Source: Bacillus sp. S3 (GTDB lineage: Bacteria > Bacillota > Bacilli > Bacillales > Cytobacillaceae). From it: DNA of 64,000 nucleotides. Under the pieces are notes generated by a model that saw nothing but the letters and a program-made list of their open reading frames with translations, ran no database searches and had not been told where the DNA came from. The translations under genes and the position numbers were made by a program. Where the stretch lies: assembly GCF_005154805.1 (NCBI RefSeq), contig NZ_CP039727.1, positions 5,267,501 to 5,331,500 of the forward strand, in the 5' to 3' direction. Shown here piece by piece: positions 9,335-18,431 of this stretch (position 1 is its first letter; every line of letters starts with the position of its first letter).

Positions 9335-9363
9335 TAATATTTGTATTTTTTTGGGAAATATTC
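9335..9363 (-). promoter_or_regulatory. SigG-type promoter of sspH
   Basis: Minus strand: GAATA (9363-9359), 17-bp spacer, AATATTA (9341-9335). SigG consensus is GHATR-N17/18-CATNHTA, so one -10 base differs. Confidence 0.55.
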
Positions 9364-9400
9364 GTTTTCAAGTGAGATTTCCGGTTATAAAAAATATCCA

Positions 9401-9431
9401 AAGCAAAAACCCCCTAATCATTGACAGGGGG
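9401..9431 (-). terminator. Rho-independent terminator of argS
   Basis: Minus-strand CCCCCTGTCAATGATTAGGG with the stem completed by GG and followed by TTTTTGC. It lies just past the argS stop. Confidence 0.85.
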
Positions 9432-9448
9432 TCTCACAGACATAAACG

Positions 9449-11122
9449 TTACATTTTTTCCGGAGCAGAGACGCCAATCAACGCCAATGCGTTCTTTAAC
9501 GTAATCTGTACGGTCTTCACTAATCCTAGGCGGGCCTTGGTCCGTTCCAGCTGCTCGAGATCAAGCACCTTTTCCGCATTATAAAAACTGTGGAAGGTTG
9601 AGGCTAACTCGAAGATATAGTTCGTAATCCGGTGCGGCACACGCTTCACTGCGGCCTCGCCAACTGCAGACGGGAATTCGCCCAATTTTTTCAACAAATC
9701 AATTTCTTTTTCAGATGATGCCACCAATGAAAAATCGGCATCAGCCGCAACCGTCACACCCTGTTCCACACCCGAGCGTAAAATACTGCAAATCCGGGCA
9801 TGGGCATATTGTGCGTAATAAACCGGGTTTTCGTTTGATTCCGACACCGCTAAGTCCAAATCGAAGTCCATATGGGTATCCGAAGAACGCATCGCAAAGA
9901 AATAACGCGTCGCATCGAGGCCGACCTCATCGACCAAATCCCGCATTGTGACAGCCTTTCCAGTCCGTTTACTCATCTTCATCTTCTCGCCGTTTTTATA
10001 AAGGTGAACCAACTGAATAATTTCAACCTCAAGTGCCTCGCGGTCATAACCGAGCGATTGGATCGCCGCCTTCATTCTTGGGATATAGCCGTGGTGGTCA
10101 GCCCCCCAAATATTAATCAATTTTTCAAAGCCGCGTGCAAGCTTGTCCTTGTGGTAGGCGATATCCGGTGTTAAATACGTGTAGGACCCATCCTGCTTAA
10201 TCAGCACACGGTCCTTATCGTCGCCAAAATCAGTCGAACGCAGCCATGTCGCGCCATCCTGCTCATATACATAGCCGCTTTCACGCAATGCCGCTAAGGC
10301 TTCGTCAATTTTTCCATTTTTATAAAGCGAGGTTTCCGAGTACCAGACATCAAAGCCGACGCGGAAATCTTCAAGATCCTTTTTCAACTTCGCCATCTCA
10401 TATTTCAAGCCATACTCGCGGAAAAATTCAAACCGCTCCTCGGCCGAAACGTTCACATACTTGTCGCCGTACTCCTCCGCCAGCGCCTTCCCGATACCGA
10501 TAATATCGGCCCCATGGTAGCCGTCCTCCGGCATCTCTTTGTCCATGCCCAGCGCTTGGAAATAACGCGCCTCAACGGACAGTGCCAAATTATTGATCTG
10601 ATTGCCGGCATCATTAATGTAATATTCGCGGGAAACATCATAGCCCGCCTTCGCTAAAATATTGCACAGCGAATCACCGACCGCCGCACCGCGCGCATGA
10701 CCAAGGTGCAGGTCACCCGTTGGATTGGCTGATACGAACTCCACCTGAATTTTCTGGCCGCCGCCAACGGTAGTCGAGCCGTACTGATCCCCCGCTTCGA
10801 GAATGGTCGGAATTAAGTCCGTTAAGTAGCTATTATTCATATAAAAATTAATGAACCCCGGTCCTGCCAGCTCGATTTTTTCAATCGATGCCTTTGAGCG
10901 GTCAAAATGTGCCACTAATTCGTCTGCGATCATCCGCGGTGCCTTCTTCGCTACCCGTGCCAGCTGCATCGCCATATTCGTCGAGTAGTCGCCATGCGCC
11001 TTTTCCTTCGGCGTCTCTAAGATAACATCGGGAATCTGCTCCTCCGTTGCGAGCCCAGCCTTCAGCACCGCAGCTCGAATCTCTTCCTTTATTTTACTTT
11101 GAACCTGTTCCACTATATTCAT
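9449..11122 (-). CDS. argS: Arginyl-tRNA synthetase
   Basis: A class I aminoacyl-tRNA synthetase of 557 aa that charges tRNA-Arg. Seen: the N-terminal Add1 domain, the HIGH signature as HLGHARG in [16 protein letters not shown] (near residue 130), the KMSKS-like [11 protein letters not shown] near residue 365, and the C-terminal anticodon-binding helical domain. It overlaps the preceding ywiB stop by four bases (ATGA), so the two are co-transcribed. The transcript has a long repeat-filled leader (11.55-11.88 kb). No T-box elements were seen. Confidence 0.97.
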   Translation of the reverse strand: MNIVEQVQSKIKEEIRAAVLKAGLATEEQIPDVILETPKEKAHGDYSTNMAMQLARVAKKAPRMIADELVAHFDRSKASIEKIELAGPGFINFYMNNSYLTDLIPTILEAGDQYGSTTVGGGQKIQVEFVSANPTGDLHLGHARGAAVGDSLCNILAKAGYDVSREYYINDAGNQINNLALSVEARYFQALGMDKEMPEDGYHGADIIGIGKALAEEYGDKYVNVSAEERFEFFREYGLKYEMAKLKKDLEDFRVGFDVWYSETSLYKNGKIDEALAALRESGYVYEQDGATWLRSTDFGDDKDRVLIKQDGSYTYLTPDIAYHKDKLARGFEKLINIWGADHHGYIPRMKAAIQSLGYDREALEVEIIQLVHLYKNGEKMKMSKRTGKAVTMRDLVDEVGLDATRYFFAMRSSDTHMDFDLDLAVSESNENPVYYAQYAHARICSILRSGVEQGVTVAADADFSLVASSEKEIDLLKKLGEFPSAVGEAAVKRVPHRITNYIFELASTFHSFYNAEKVLDLEQLERTKARLGLVKTVQITLKNALALIGVSAPEKM

Positions 11123-11538
11123 TTTTTGTCCTCCTGAAAGCTAATTTCTAAATGGTATGTACCGGCGGGTGAGCCCTGCATCGTGAAATCATAAAGAATA
11201 TCGATCAGTCCCTCCGAATGCTCGATGCGTTTCGCCATTGTCAACGTTTCAAACGTGCCAAACGGCATCTCATAGCTGCCGCGCAACTTCTTATGTAACT
11301 GAAATGGCAGCCGCATTTTCACCGCGCCACCCCGTAATATCAGCGCTTCATCCTGCGCCACCTTCACAATTGTGCGGACAGTCCCTTCCTCATGAGCTTC
11401 CTCATACTGCAGGAACGAAGCTTGATCCTTTTGATAGTATCGGCCAAACACCATTAATTCAAAAGTTTCTTCCTCATCTATCGTTGTCTTTACCTTAATT
11501 TTCACAGGTATTTCATTATTTGGCAAACGTAACTGCAC
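11119..11538 (-). CDS. ywiB: DUF1934 beta-barrel protein (YwiB)
   Basis: A 139-aa DUF1934 protein, the conserved partner of argS in Bacillus. It has a lipocalin-like beta pattern ([44 protein letters not shown]). Function is unknown in the family. The start is uncertain: GTG at 11538 touches the AAGGA ribosome site, while TTG at 11526 has long spacing. Homologues are about 140 aa, which fits the GTG. It overlaps argS by four bases. Confidence 0.85.
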   Translation of the reverse strand: MQLRLPNNEIPVKIKVKTTIDEEETFELMVFGRYYQKDQASFLQYEEAHEEGTVRTIVKVAQDEALILRGGAVKMRLPFQLHKKLRGSYEMPFGTFETLTMAKRIEHSEGLIDILYDFTMQGSPAGTYHLEISFQEDKK

Positions 11539-11566
11539 TTCCTTTTTCTATTTTATCCCGCGTTTA

Positions 11567-11877
11567 GGTCATGAAACGCTGTTGGTTTTACCGTTTCAAC
11601 TTACTTTTTCGCTTTTCGGTCAATGTAACGGCTTTTCTTTTACCGTTCGACCCCACTTTTTCGCCTTTCGGTCAATGTAACGGCTTTTCTTTTACCGTTC
11701 GACCCCACTTTTTCTCTTTTCGGTCAATGTAACGGCTTTTCTTTTACCGTTCGACCCCACTTTTTCTCTTTTCGGTCAATGTAACGGCTTTTCTTTTACC
11801 GTTCGACCCCACTTTTTCTCTTTTCGGTCAATGTAACGGCTTTTCATTTACTTCTAATTCCTTTTCGTGCGGTCAAC
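11567..11877. repeat. 52-bp tandem repeat array in the ywiB-argS leader
   Basis: GGTC begins at 11567, 11618, 11670, 11722, 11774, 11826 and 11871. The four central intervals are exactly 52 bp with near-identical sequence, and the end units are degenerate. Each unit holds TAACGG and, about 16 bp later, ACCGTT, able to form a small hairpin. The array lies between a good SigA promoter (11892-11920) and the ywiB start, so it should be transcribed as 5' leader. Confidence 0.92.
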
Positions 11878-11891
11878 GCATCACTTTTCCT

Positions 11892-11920
11892 ATTATAAAC
11901 ATAGTTACAATGCAAATCAA
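11892..11920 (-). promoter_or_regulatory. SigA promoter of ywiB-argS
   Basis: Minus strand: TTGATT (11920-11915), 17-bp spacer, TATAAT (11897-11892). This predicts a start near 11885 and an untranslated leader of about 345 nt made almost wholly of the 52-bp repeats. Confidence 0.7.
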
Positions 11921-11924
11921 AAGA

Positions 11925-11952
11925 TGCCTGCCCCGAAAATGGGACAGGCACC
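11925..11952. repeat. TGCCTG(C/T)CCC hairpin upstream of the argS promoter
   Basis: TGCCTGCCCC (11925-11934) pairs with GGGACAGGCA (11941-11950) with one mismatch. The arms resemble the GGGTGTCAGGCACC family but differ in the centre. The rest of 11953-12051 holds one partial family copy and no gene. Confidence 0.5.
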
Positions 11953-12031
11953 AACCTCATTCATCCTCATGTGAACCTAGTGAAACCTCACCCAGAGCAT
12001 AGCAACAATTTCATGCTCGAAATACAACAAA

Positions 12032-12046
12032 GGGTGTCAGGCACCC
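12032..12046. repeat. GGGTGTCAGGCACC family, partial copy after speB
   Basis: A single half element (GGGTGTCAGGCACCC) abutting the 3' end of speB. Confidence 0.7.
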
Positions 12047-12051
12047 ATTTC

Positions 12052-12924
12052 CTATTTTACCCAGCCCAACAGCATTTCACGTAGGAGTTTGCTTGCGGTA
12101 TTGGCTGTTTGTTCGGATGGGTCGTAAATTGGTGCGACTTCGACTAGGTCGCCGCCGACTACGTTTACTTCGGAACGAGCAATCGCATGGATCGATGCTA
12201 GCAGCTCTTTCGAAGTGATTCCGCCGCAATCGACCGTGCCTGTTCCTGGTGCATGTGCAGGATCTAGAACATCGATATCGATTGTGACATATACCGGGCG
12301 GCCGGCAAGTGTTGGCAGAATTTCCTTTAACGGCTCAAGCACTTCAAATTTGGAAATGTGCATGCCATTTTCCTTTGCCCAGACAAATTCTTCCTTCATT
12401 CCGGAACGAATGCCGAAGGAGTAAACATTTTTCGGGCCAATATGCTCCGCAATTTTACGAATCGGAGTCGAGTGCGACAACGGCTCGCCTTCATAATTCT
12501 CACGCAAATCAGTATGCGCATCAAAGTGGATAATCGCTAAATCTGGATATTTTTTATAAACAGCCCGCATCACCGGCCATGAAACTAAGTGCTCGCCGCC
12601 CATACCAAGCGGAAACTTCCCCGCTGCAAGAATCTGATCAACAAATTCTTCAATTATATCAAGGCTGCGCTGGGCATTCCCAAATGGCAGCGGAATATCG
12701 CCGGCATCAAAATATTTAACCTCTTCTAGTTCGCGGTCGAGGTATGCACTGTACTCCTCAAGACCAATCGATACCTCGCGAATTCGGGCCGGACCGAAGC
12801 GTGATCCCGGGCGGTAACTCACCGTCCAGTCCATCGGCATCCCGTATAATACAACCTGACTCTCTTCAAAATTCGGGTGGCTCTTAATAAACACATTCCC
12901 CGAATAGGCCTCATCAAAACGCAT
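12052..12924 (-). CDS. speB: Agmatinase
   Basis: A 290-aa ureohydrolase that splits agmatine to putrescine and urea. Metal-binding signatures are MGGEHLVSWPV, IHFDAHTDLRE and VTIDIDVLDPAHAPGTGTVD. The ATG at 12924 (MRFDEAYSGNVFI) was chosen because it gives the exact B. subtilis SpeB length and start, with GTGGGA upstream; the frame is open for 12 codons further. It follows speE in the same direction, giving arginine decarboxylase product to putrescine to spermidine. speE and speB are separated by a 45-bp repeat spacer. Confidence 0.96.
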   Translation of the reverse strand: MRFDEAYSGNVFIKSHPNFEESQVVLYGMPMDWTVSYRPGSRFGPARIREVSIGLEEYSAYLDRELEEVKYFDAGDIPLPFGNAQRSLDIIEEFVDQILAAGKFPLGMGGEHLVSWPVMRAVYKKYPDLAIIHFDAHTDLRENYEGEPLSHSTPIRKIAEHIGPKNVYSFGIRSGMKEEFVWAKENGMHISKFEVLEPLKEILPTLAGRPVYVTIDIDVLDPAHAPGTGTVDCGGITSKELLASIHAIARSEVNVVGGDLVEVAPIYDPSEQTANTASKLLREMLLGWVK

Positions 12925-12960
12925 CAAAGCATCCCACACTTTCTCACATGATTCGGTCAC

Positions 12961-13040
12961 CTAGAACCTCTCTACATGACCATTTCCTCTGTTTCCCACG
13001 GTCACGTAGAACCTCCCTACATGACCGTTAACTCTGTTTT
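12961..13040. repeat. 45-bp direct duplication between speE and speB
   Basis: TAGAACCTC (12962, 13007), ATGACC (12976, 13021) and GTTT (12991, 13036) all recur at a 45-bp offset. The phrase GAACCTC...ATGACCG also occurs in the 52-bp repeats near 29.9 kb, tying the two arrays together. Confidence 0.8.
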
Positions 13041-13068
13041 CCAGCCAATAAAGTCATATAGACTAGAC

Positions 13069-13896
13069 TTACTTCACTAAATCGCCTACAAACTTCGGCA
13101 GGACAAACGCTGCTTTGTGAAGTTCTTTCGTATAATATTTTGTTTCAATTTCATGGAACCGATCTTCAGTTACCTCTAATGGATCGTATTTTTTCGAACC
13201 AATGGTGAAAGCCCATAGACCGCTTGGATAGGTTGGGATGTTGGCCACGTACAAACGGGTGATTGGGAAAATTTCGCGGACATCGCGCTGTACGTTGCGG
13301 ATTAAGTCCGCTTTAAACCAAGGGTTGTCAGATTGCGCAACGAAAATGCCATCCTCTTTCAACGCCTTCGAAATGCCTGCATAGAAGCCTTTTGTAAAAA
13401 GATTAACCGCTGGGCCAACCGGTTCAGTCGAATCAACCATAATCACATCATACTGATTGTCGCTTTCCGCAATATGCATAAAGCCATCGCCCACTTGAAC
13501 GTCAACGCGCTCGTCCTCAAGCCAGCCGGCAATTTCCGGTAAAAATTTCTTTGAATACTCGATTACTTTGCCATCAATATCGACAAGGGTAGCTTTCTTC
13601 ACACTTGGATGCTTTAACACCTCTCGAATGACGCCGCCGTCACCGCCGCCGACAACAAGGACATTTTCAGGGTTTGGGTGCGTGAATAACGGTACATGGG
13701 CCACCATTTCATGGTAGACAAACTCATCCTTCACCGACGTCATCACCATATCATCAAGAAGCAGCATATTGCCCCATTCTTCTGTCTCGATCATATCTAG
13801 CTTTTGAAATTCTGTTTGCTCTGTATGTAAGGTTTTATTAACTTTCATTGTGATTCCAAAGTTTTCAGTTTGTTTTTCAGTAAACCAAATTGACAT
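13069..13896 (-). CDS. speE: Spermidine synthase
   Basis: A 275-aa aminopropyltransferase making spermidine from putrescine and decarboxylated S-adenosylmethionine. Seen: [19 protein letters not shown] (nucleotide-like fold), the acidic [11 protein letters not shown], and DNPWFKADL. The second ATG (13896, [10 protein letters not shown]) is preferred: AAAGGAAG stands eight bases upstream, whereas it touches the first ATG at 13902. It lies directly upstream of speB, as in B. subtilis. Confidence 0.96.
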   Translation of the reverse strand: MSIWFTEKQTENFGITMKVNKTLHTEQTEFQKLDMIETEEWGNMLLLDDMVMTSVKDEFVYHEMVAHVPLFTHPNPENVLVVGGGDGGVIREVLKHPSVKKATLVDIDGKVIEYSKKFLPEIAGWLEDERVDVQVGDGFMHIAESDNQYDVIMVDSTEPVGPAVNLFTKGFYAGISKALKEDGIFVAQSDNPWFKADLIRNVQRDVREIFPITRLYVANIPTYPSGLWAFTIGSKKYDPLEVTEDRFHEIETKYYTKELHKAAFVLPKFVGDLVK

Positions 13897-14047
13897 GTTC
13901 ATCTTCCTTTCGTTTTTTAGTCAATTTTTCAGCTTCCGTTTCGAGCGTATCCAGGCTTCGCGAGCATTCGCCGGCCATTTAATTTTATCGTACCCAACCT
14001 ATTGAATTACAAACAGAAAAAAAAGTCTAGCAAAATTTTTTCATGAC

Positions 14048-14077
14048 GTTTAAAAAGACTCTATTTTTTCAATACTA
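14048..14077 (+). promoter_or_regulatory. Forespore-type (SigF/SigG) promoter of pbpG
   Basis: GTTTA (14048-14052), 18-bp spacer, AATACTA (14071-14077). It fits GHWTA-N18-CATNCTA with a few mismatches. pbpG is a forespore gene in B. subtilis, which makes this plausible. Confidence 0.45.
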
Positions 14078-14120
14078 TTACTATCTATTTTTTTAAAATC
14101 TGGAAAAACGGGTGGTGAAG

Positions 14121-16193
14121 ATGTTGGAAATCATGACTGATCAAGGGTTTCGGAAGACGGTTAAATATTTGCGCGCGATTATTATCATCAGTTTGATAGG
14201 CATGATTTGCATGCTCATTCTCCTCCTTGGCATCCTTGGCTATGCCAAAATTTTAGGGGCGCCGCCGCTTGCCGTTCCGCAATCGACGTTGTTTTTCGCA
14301 GACGATGGGACGTTGATTGGTGAGAGTCATAGCGGACAAAAGCGTTATTGGGTCGGACTTAAGGAGATTTCGCCGGATTTAGTGAACGCGACCGTTTCAA
14401 TTGAGGATAAAAATTTTTTCGATCATCATGGTTTTGATTATAAACGGATTGCCGGTGCTGTCCTGGCCGATATGAAAGCCTTTGCCAAGGTGCAGGGGGC
14501 CAGTACCATTACGCAGCAGTATGCACGGAACCTGTTTCTCGAGCACGACAAAACGTGGAAACGGAAGCTGACGGAGGCGTTTTATACGATCCGCCTCGAG
14601 ATGAACTATACCAAACAGGATATTCTCGAAGGTTATTTAAATACTATTTACTATGGTAACGGTGCCTATGGCGTTGAAGCGGCGAGCCAATATTATTATG
14701 GAAAAAAAGCAGCTGACTTAACCCTTGCCGAAGCTAGTATGCTGGCAGGCATTCCGAAGGGGCCGGGCATTTACTCACCGCTTGCGTCGATGGAAAAGGC
14801 CAAAACCCGCCAGTCGATTATTTTACAAACGATGGTGAAAAACGGCTATATCAGCAAAAAGGCTGCCCAAACCGCATCCCTTACGCCGCTCACCTTAACG
14901 GGCGTCCACACGACCCAAAAGGTGAAGATCGCGCCGTATTTTCAGGATGCGGTAAAAAATGCCCTAAAAAACCAGCTGCATTTAGATGACCGCACGATTG
15001 CCCTCGGCGGTTTAAAGGTTTTTACAACACTTAATAGAAAACAGCAGGAAGCCGCTGAAAATCAAGTCAACCGATTTGTCGCCAACTCTTCGGAAATTCA
15101 AGTCGGCTTGGTTGCGATGGATCCGAAAAACGGCTATGTACACGCCATGGTCGGCGGCCGGGACTATGAAAAAAGTCCATTTAACCGCGCTGTTCAAGCG
15201 ATAAGGCAGCCGGGTTCGGCAATCAAACCGCTGTTGTATTACGCTGCACTTGAGCATGGCTTTACCCCGTCATCGACGATGCGCAGCGAGTTTACGACCT
15301 TCCATTTCGATAATGGTCAGGCTGACTATACGCCGCATAACTTTAACAATAAGTATGCCGACGGCGAGGTCACCCTTGCCCAGGCACTAGCTGTATCCGA
15401 TAATATTTTCGCCGTCAAAACGCATTTATTTTTAGGGGAAGAGACGTTAATCGAGACAGCGAAGAAATTTGGCCTTTCCACCAAGATGGCCAAGGTGCCG
15501 TCGCTGGCACTCGGAACTTCCGGTGTACGGGTCATTGAAATGGCGGGTGCCTACAGCCTCTTGGCCAACGGCGGAAAACGGGTCAACCCGATCTTGATTA
15601 CAAAAGTAGAAGACTATAACGGAAATGTTATTTTTGAACGAAAAGATCTGACGGAAAAAGTGCTGGACCCGGCCAAGGCGTTTGTCCTTACGCAAATGTT
15701 GACGGGGGTTTTCGATTCCAAACTAAACGGCTATGCCAAGGTAACCGGGAGCACGGTGATCAAGGACATTACCCGTCCATACGCCGGTAAATCGGGCTCT
15801 ACGGAAACGGACAGCTGGATGATCGGCTACTCGCCGCAACTCGTGACGGCGGTCTGGGCCGGATATGATATGGGAAAACCGCTGGAAGTAACGGCGGAAA
15901 AAACGTACGCGAAGAATGTCTGGGCAAACTTTATGGAAGAAGCATTAGAAGGGAAGCCGGTAAAGGCGTTTAAACCACCGAAAGACGGCGTCATCGGCGT
16001 TTATGTGAACCCGGTAAATGGCAAGCTGGCAACAAAGGACTGTCCTGTCCGCCGCTTCACTTATTTCGTCGCCGGCACAGAGCCTGCTGAATATTGCACC
16101 GATCACTTACACCATTCGGATAAAGCTCCGGCGAAAAAGCACGGGCAGAAAAAAGTACCTTGGTATAAGAAGATTATGCCGTGGGGTCATTAA
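14121..16193 (+). CDS. pbpG: Class A penicillin-binding protein, sporulation type (PbpG)
   Basis: A bifunctional peptidoglycan glycosyltransferase/transpeptidase of 690 aa. One membrane helix (residues about 15-40) anchors it. The glycosyltransferase domain shows SIEDKNFFDHHGFDYKR and GASTITQQYARNLF. The transpeptidase domain shows RQPGSAIKP (active Ser), the SDN motif and GKSGSTETDSW (KSG box). The ATG at 14121 was chosen; in-frame GTGs at 14112 and 14115 lie within the likely ribosome site. Start and length match B. subtilis PbpG (YwhE), which acts in forespore wall assembly. It has a strong terminator. Confidence 0.94.
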   Translation: MLEIMTDQGFRKTVKYLRAIIIISLIGMICMLILLLGILGYAKILGAPPLAVPQSTLFFADDGTLIGESHSGQKRYWVGLKEISPDLVNATVSIEDKNFFDHHGFDYKRIAGAVLADMKAFAKVQGASTITQQYARNLFLEHDKTWKRKLTEAFYTIRLEMNYTKQDILEGYLNTIYYGNGAYGVEAASQYYYGKKAADLTLAEASMLAGIPKGPGIYSPLASMEKAKTRQSIILQTMVKNGYISKKAAQTASLTPLTLTGVHTTQKVKIAPYFQDAVKNALKNQLHLDDRTIALGGLKVFTTLNRKQQEAAENQVNRFVANSSEIQVGLVAMDPKNGYVHAMVGGRDYEKSPFNRAVQAIRQPGSAIKPLLYYAALEHGFTPSSTMRSEFTTFHFDNGQADYTPHNFNNKYADGEVTLAQALAVSDNIFAVKTHLFLGEETLIETAKKFGLSTKMAKVPSLALGTSGVRVIEMAGAYSLLANGGKRVNPILITKVEDYNGNVIFERKDLTEKVLDPAKAFVLTQMLTGVFDSKLNGYAKVTGSTVIKDITRPYAGKSGSTETDSWMIGYSPQLVTAVWAGYDMGKPLEVTAEKTYAKNVWANFMEEALEGKPVKAFKPPKDGVIGVYVNPVNGKLATKDCPVRRFTYFVAGTEPAEYCTDHLHHSDKAPAKKHGQKKVPWYKKIMPWGH

Positions 16194-16196
16194 AAT

Positions 16197-16230
16197 GGAA
16201 AAGCTCCGGATCTCTCCGGAGCTTTTCCTG
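16197..16230 (+). terminator. Terminator of pbpG
   Basis: GCTCCGGA/TCCGGAGC stem with a four-base loop followed by TTTTCCTG. Confidence 0.85.
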
Positions 16231-16381
16231 TCCTAGTTTTACAGTGTTTTCACACTGATTATAATACTACCTATTTTTGAAAAAAACTACAAGCAATTCC
16301 CCGTTTTATTTTTTTAAAAAAATTTTACCCTACGTAGATAGTGGAATCACTTCTTGGATTTCCCGGTCGGAAGATTGGCAG

Positions 16382-16891
16382 TTATTCCGAAAGTAATCCC
16401 TTTTTCAATTCCTCCGTGGAATTGTTCCATAATGCTTCATTATGACCGCGCAAGAAAGCGGCTAATACCTTTTTCGATGGTGCATCCATTTCATCGACCA
16501 TAATATGGCGCTTGAGCGACTTATCCATGCGGTTGACGTGCTCCGGCAGTGATTTGTAGCCGCGGCGGATTTCGCGGTCAACCGTCATATAACAAGCCGT
16601 CACACCGGCATAATACGGGCCCTCCGGATTGCGGTCAATCGTTACCCACACGAGCCAGTATGGTTTCCCGTTCGGCACCTCTTCTTTAGTTTTCAAAAAT
16701 TTAATTCCTTTTTCGACGACGCTGCGGGCATGCATCGCCCCGACATCGATTTCAGCTTCTCCGGCTTCGACGTCAATAATGACCGGTGAGACATTATCCA
16801 GGCTGAGCGCGCCCTTGCCAAAGCCCTTGTGGCCGTCAGTTGGATCACTTTTTATGATATTAAAACCGAGTTTTTTCTTTTTCTCTTCCAT
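16382..16891 (-). CDS. ywhD: YwhD family protein
   Basis: A 169-aa homologue of B. subtilis YwhD (MEEKKKKLGFNIIKSDPT start, then LSLDNVSPVIIDVEAGEAEI, WVTIDRNPEGPYYAGVTAC, MDKSLKRHIMVDEM). Function is unknown. The ATG at 16891 matches the homologue; AAGGAGG is about 12 bases upstream, slightly long. It sits in the conserved pbpG-ywhD-ywhC-ywhB block, oriented opposite to pbpG and after ywhC. Confidence 0.9.
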   Translation of the reverse strand: MEEKKKKLGFNIIKSDPTDGHKGFGKGALSLDNVSPVIIDVEAGEAEIDVGAMHARSVVEKGIKFLKTKEEVPNGKPYWLVWVTIDRNPEGPYYAGVTACYMTVDREIRRGYKSLPEHVNRMDKSLKRHIMVDEMDAPSKKVLAAFLRGHNEALWNNSTEELKKGLLSE

Positions 16892-16989
16892 TGGTGGTGC
16901 AGGCCTCCTTCTAGAAAAACGTAGTGTTCGCAATGTATTTTTGCGTGATGGGAAAGTATAAATTTAGACTTTGAACATGATCCAGTCCG

Positions 16990-17640
16990 TTAAAAAAATA
17001 AGCGGTTGGTGAAGTGCCCAAGCGTGTCCCATACCCAGGGAATGACGGCTTGGAAAATAGGCTGAATCGTGAAGCGGTCTAATGGTGTAATTACTAAAAT
17101 AAGAAATATTAAGATACCGTATTGTTCATATTGCGTCATTTTTGCCCGGAGATGATTCGGTGCCAAGTCTTCAAGAATCCGATAACCGTCAAGCGGCGGG
17201 AGCGGCAACAGGTTGAAAACAAATAAGACAATGTTAAGACCGATAAAAATATTGAGAAAATCATAAAAATTCTCTGATGCATTCAGTCCGAAACGGGCTA
17301 ATCCAATAGCAACGCAGAAGCCGATGAAGGCCAACACGAGATTGCTCAGCGGCCCTGCGACGGTGACAAGAATCCCTGCCAGGCGCGGTTTTTTAAAAAA
17401 GAAGCGATTAACCGGAACTGGACGGGCCCAGCCAAAGCCGGCGATTAGAATTAAGAGTGTTCCAAACGGATCCAAATGCTTGAGTGGATTTAACGTCAGC
17501 CGTCCCTGGTTTTTCGCTGTCATGTCACCGAATTTATAGGCTACGTAGGCATGGGCTAATTCGTGAAATGTAAAAGCGAAGATCAGCGTGATGACTACAT
17601 AAGGAATCTCCCTGAACGAATAGGCTAGAAATTGTTCCAA
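16990..17640 (-). CDS. ywhC: Site-2 protease family membrane metalloprotease (YwhC)
   Basis: A 216-aa integral membrane protein of the M50/S2P family, rhomboid-unrelated, which cleaves substrates within the membrane. The zinc motif HELAHAYVAYKFGD lies in the first helix, and NLLPLPPLDGYRIL supplies the third ligand. About five to six helices are visible. TTG at 17640 is the likely start: GGAAGGAGA stands seven bases upstream, and MEQFLAYSF aligns with the YwhC N-terminus. An ATG 18 bases earlier overlaps that ribosome site. Its substrate is not known. Confidence 0.88.
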   Translation of the reverse strand: MEQFLAYSFREIPYVVITLIFAFTFHELAHAYVAYKFGDMTAKNQGRLTLNPLKHLDPFGTLLILIAGFGWARPVPVNRFFFKKPRLAGILVTVAGPLSNLVLAFIGFCVAIGLARFGLNASENFYDFLNIFIGLNIVLFVFNLLPLPPLDGYRILEDLAPNHLRAKMTQYEQYGILIFLILVITPLDRFTIQPIFQAVIPWVWDTLGHFTNRLFF

Positions 17641-17793
17641 ACGCGTTTCTCCTTCCATGGAAATACCATGTTCTTTTTCCTATTAGTATACATGAAACTC
17701 GTTTGAAAAAGGAAATTTATGAGGCGACAGTAGTTGCACTTTTTCGATAATTGTGGAACACTACTATCAGTTACGTAAAAAGGAGGAATATCC

Positions 17794-17979
17794 ATGCCAT
17801 ATGTTACAGTAAAAATGCTTGAGGGACGCACAGATGAACAAAAGCGGGCGCTAGCGGAGAAAGTCACCGAAGCGGTCAGCGAAACAACAGGCGCACCAAA
17901 AGAAAACATCACCGTCTTCATCGAAGAAATGAGCAAAAACCACTACGCCGTTGCCGGCGTCCGTTTCAGCGACAAGTAA
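17794..17979 (+). CDS. ywhB: 4-oxalocrotonate tautomerase family protein (YwhB)
   Basis: A 61-aa tautomerase. After Met removal the N-terminal Pro (MPYVTVKMLEG) acts as catalytic base, and a basic Arg lies at GRTDEQKR. B. subtilis YwhB is 62 aa and has 2-hydroxymuconate and phenylenolpyruvate tautomerase activity in vitro, with unknown physiological substrate. It has a strong AAAGGAGGA site and is divergent from ywhC. A hairpin of the GGGTGTCAGGCACC family followed by TTTTT ends it. Confidence 0.93.
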   Translation: MPYVTVKMLEGRTDEQKRALAEKVTEAVSETTGAPKENITVFIEEMSKNHYAVAGVRFSDK

Positions 17980-18005
17980 TATAGTTAAGTTGTTCATGTA
18001 ATTAA

Positions 18006-18055
18006 GGGTGTCAGGCACCATGTGGAAAATTCACATGGTTTCTTACACCCTTTTT
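18006..18055 (+). terminator. GGGTGTCAGGCACC-family hairpin acting as ywhB terminator
   Basis: The left arm GGGTGTCAGGCACCATGTG and a mutated right arm CACATGGTTTCTTACACCC form a long imperfect hairpin that ends in CCCTTTTT. A dispersed repeat seems to have been taken over as a terminator. Confidence 0.65.
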
Positions 18056-18067
18056 ACGTTTTCCATG

Positions 18068-18292
18068 TTAGAATCTGATTTCATCTTTAGGCTGGTTAAG
18101 CGCGATCTTTTCCAGTTCTAGTTTCATTTTTTCAGTTTCGATCAAATAGTTTTGGTGTTTTAGTTTTTCGAGCTCCAATTCATCTTTTATCATTTCTGCC
18201 TTCATTTTTGTTTGCTTTTGGAAATGACTCGTTAAAATGGCGATAATCGGAATTCCAAATATCATAATGACAGATATTACTGGAACGATCAT
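18068..18292 (-). CDS. Small membrane protein with coiled coil, unknown function
   Basis: A 74-aa protein not recognised at family level. It has an N-terminal membrane helix (MIVPVISVIMIFGIPIIAIL) and then a charged helical stretch, with leucine and lysine/glutamate spacing that suggests a short coiled coil. The ATG at 18292 has GGGAGG eight bases upstream. The design recalls PspB-like or spore-associated membrane proteins, but no family motif supports a function. It is a single gene between ywhB and ywgA. Confidence 0.7.
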   Translation of the reverse strand: MIVPVISVIMIFGIPIIAILTSHFQKQTKMKAEMIKDELELEKLKHQNYLIETEKMKLELEKIALNQPKDEIRF

Positions 18293-18380
18293 GGCGAAAA
18301 CCTCCCTTACCTTCTCGATAGACAAATAATAGCAAATTTTCATAAAAATGGATATTAATTCACTAATAATTCCACAATTT

Positions 18381-18415
18381 AAAAACCGCCTGGGTCTTCT
18401 TAACTTCCCAAGCGG
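18381..18415 (-). terminator. Terminator of ywgA
   Basis: Minus-strand CCGCTTGGG/CCCAGGCGG stem followed by TTTTT. Confidence 0.75.
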
Positions 18416-18431
18416 CTAATGAATTATTGAA

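Noticed and set aside
11567..11877. CRISPR array
   Set aside because: Units are near-identical over the whole 52 bp, with no unique spacers and no cas genes; the 21-bp arrays likewise lack repeat/spacer structure.
11539..11891. T-box riboswitch in the argS leader
   Set aside because: No conserved T-box sequence or specifier-loop pattern was found; the leader is made of tandem repeats.
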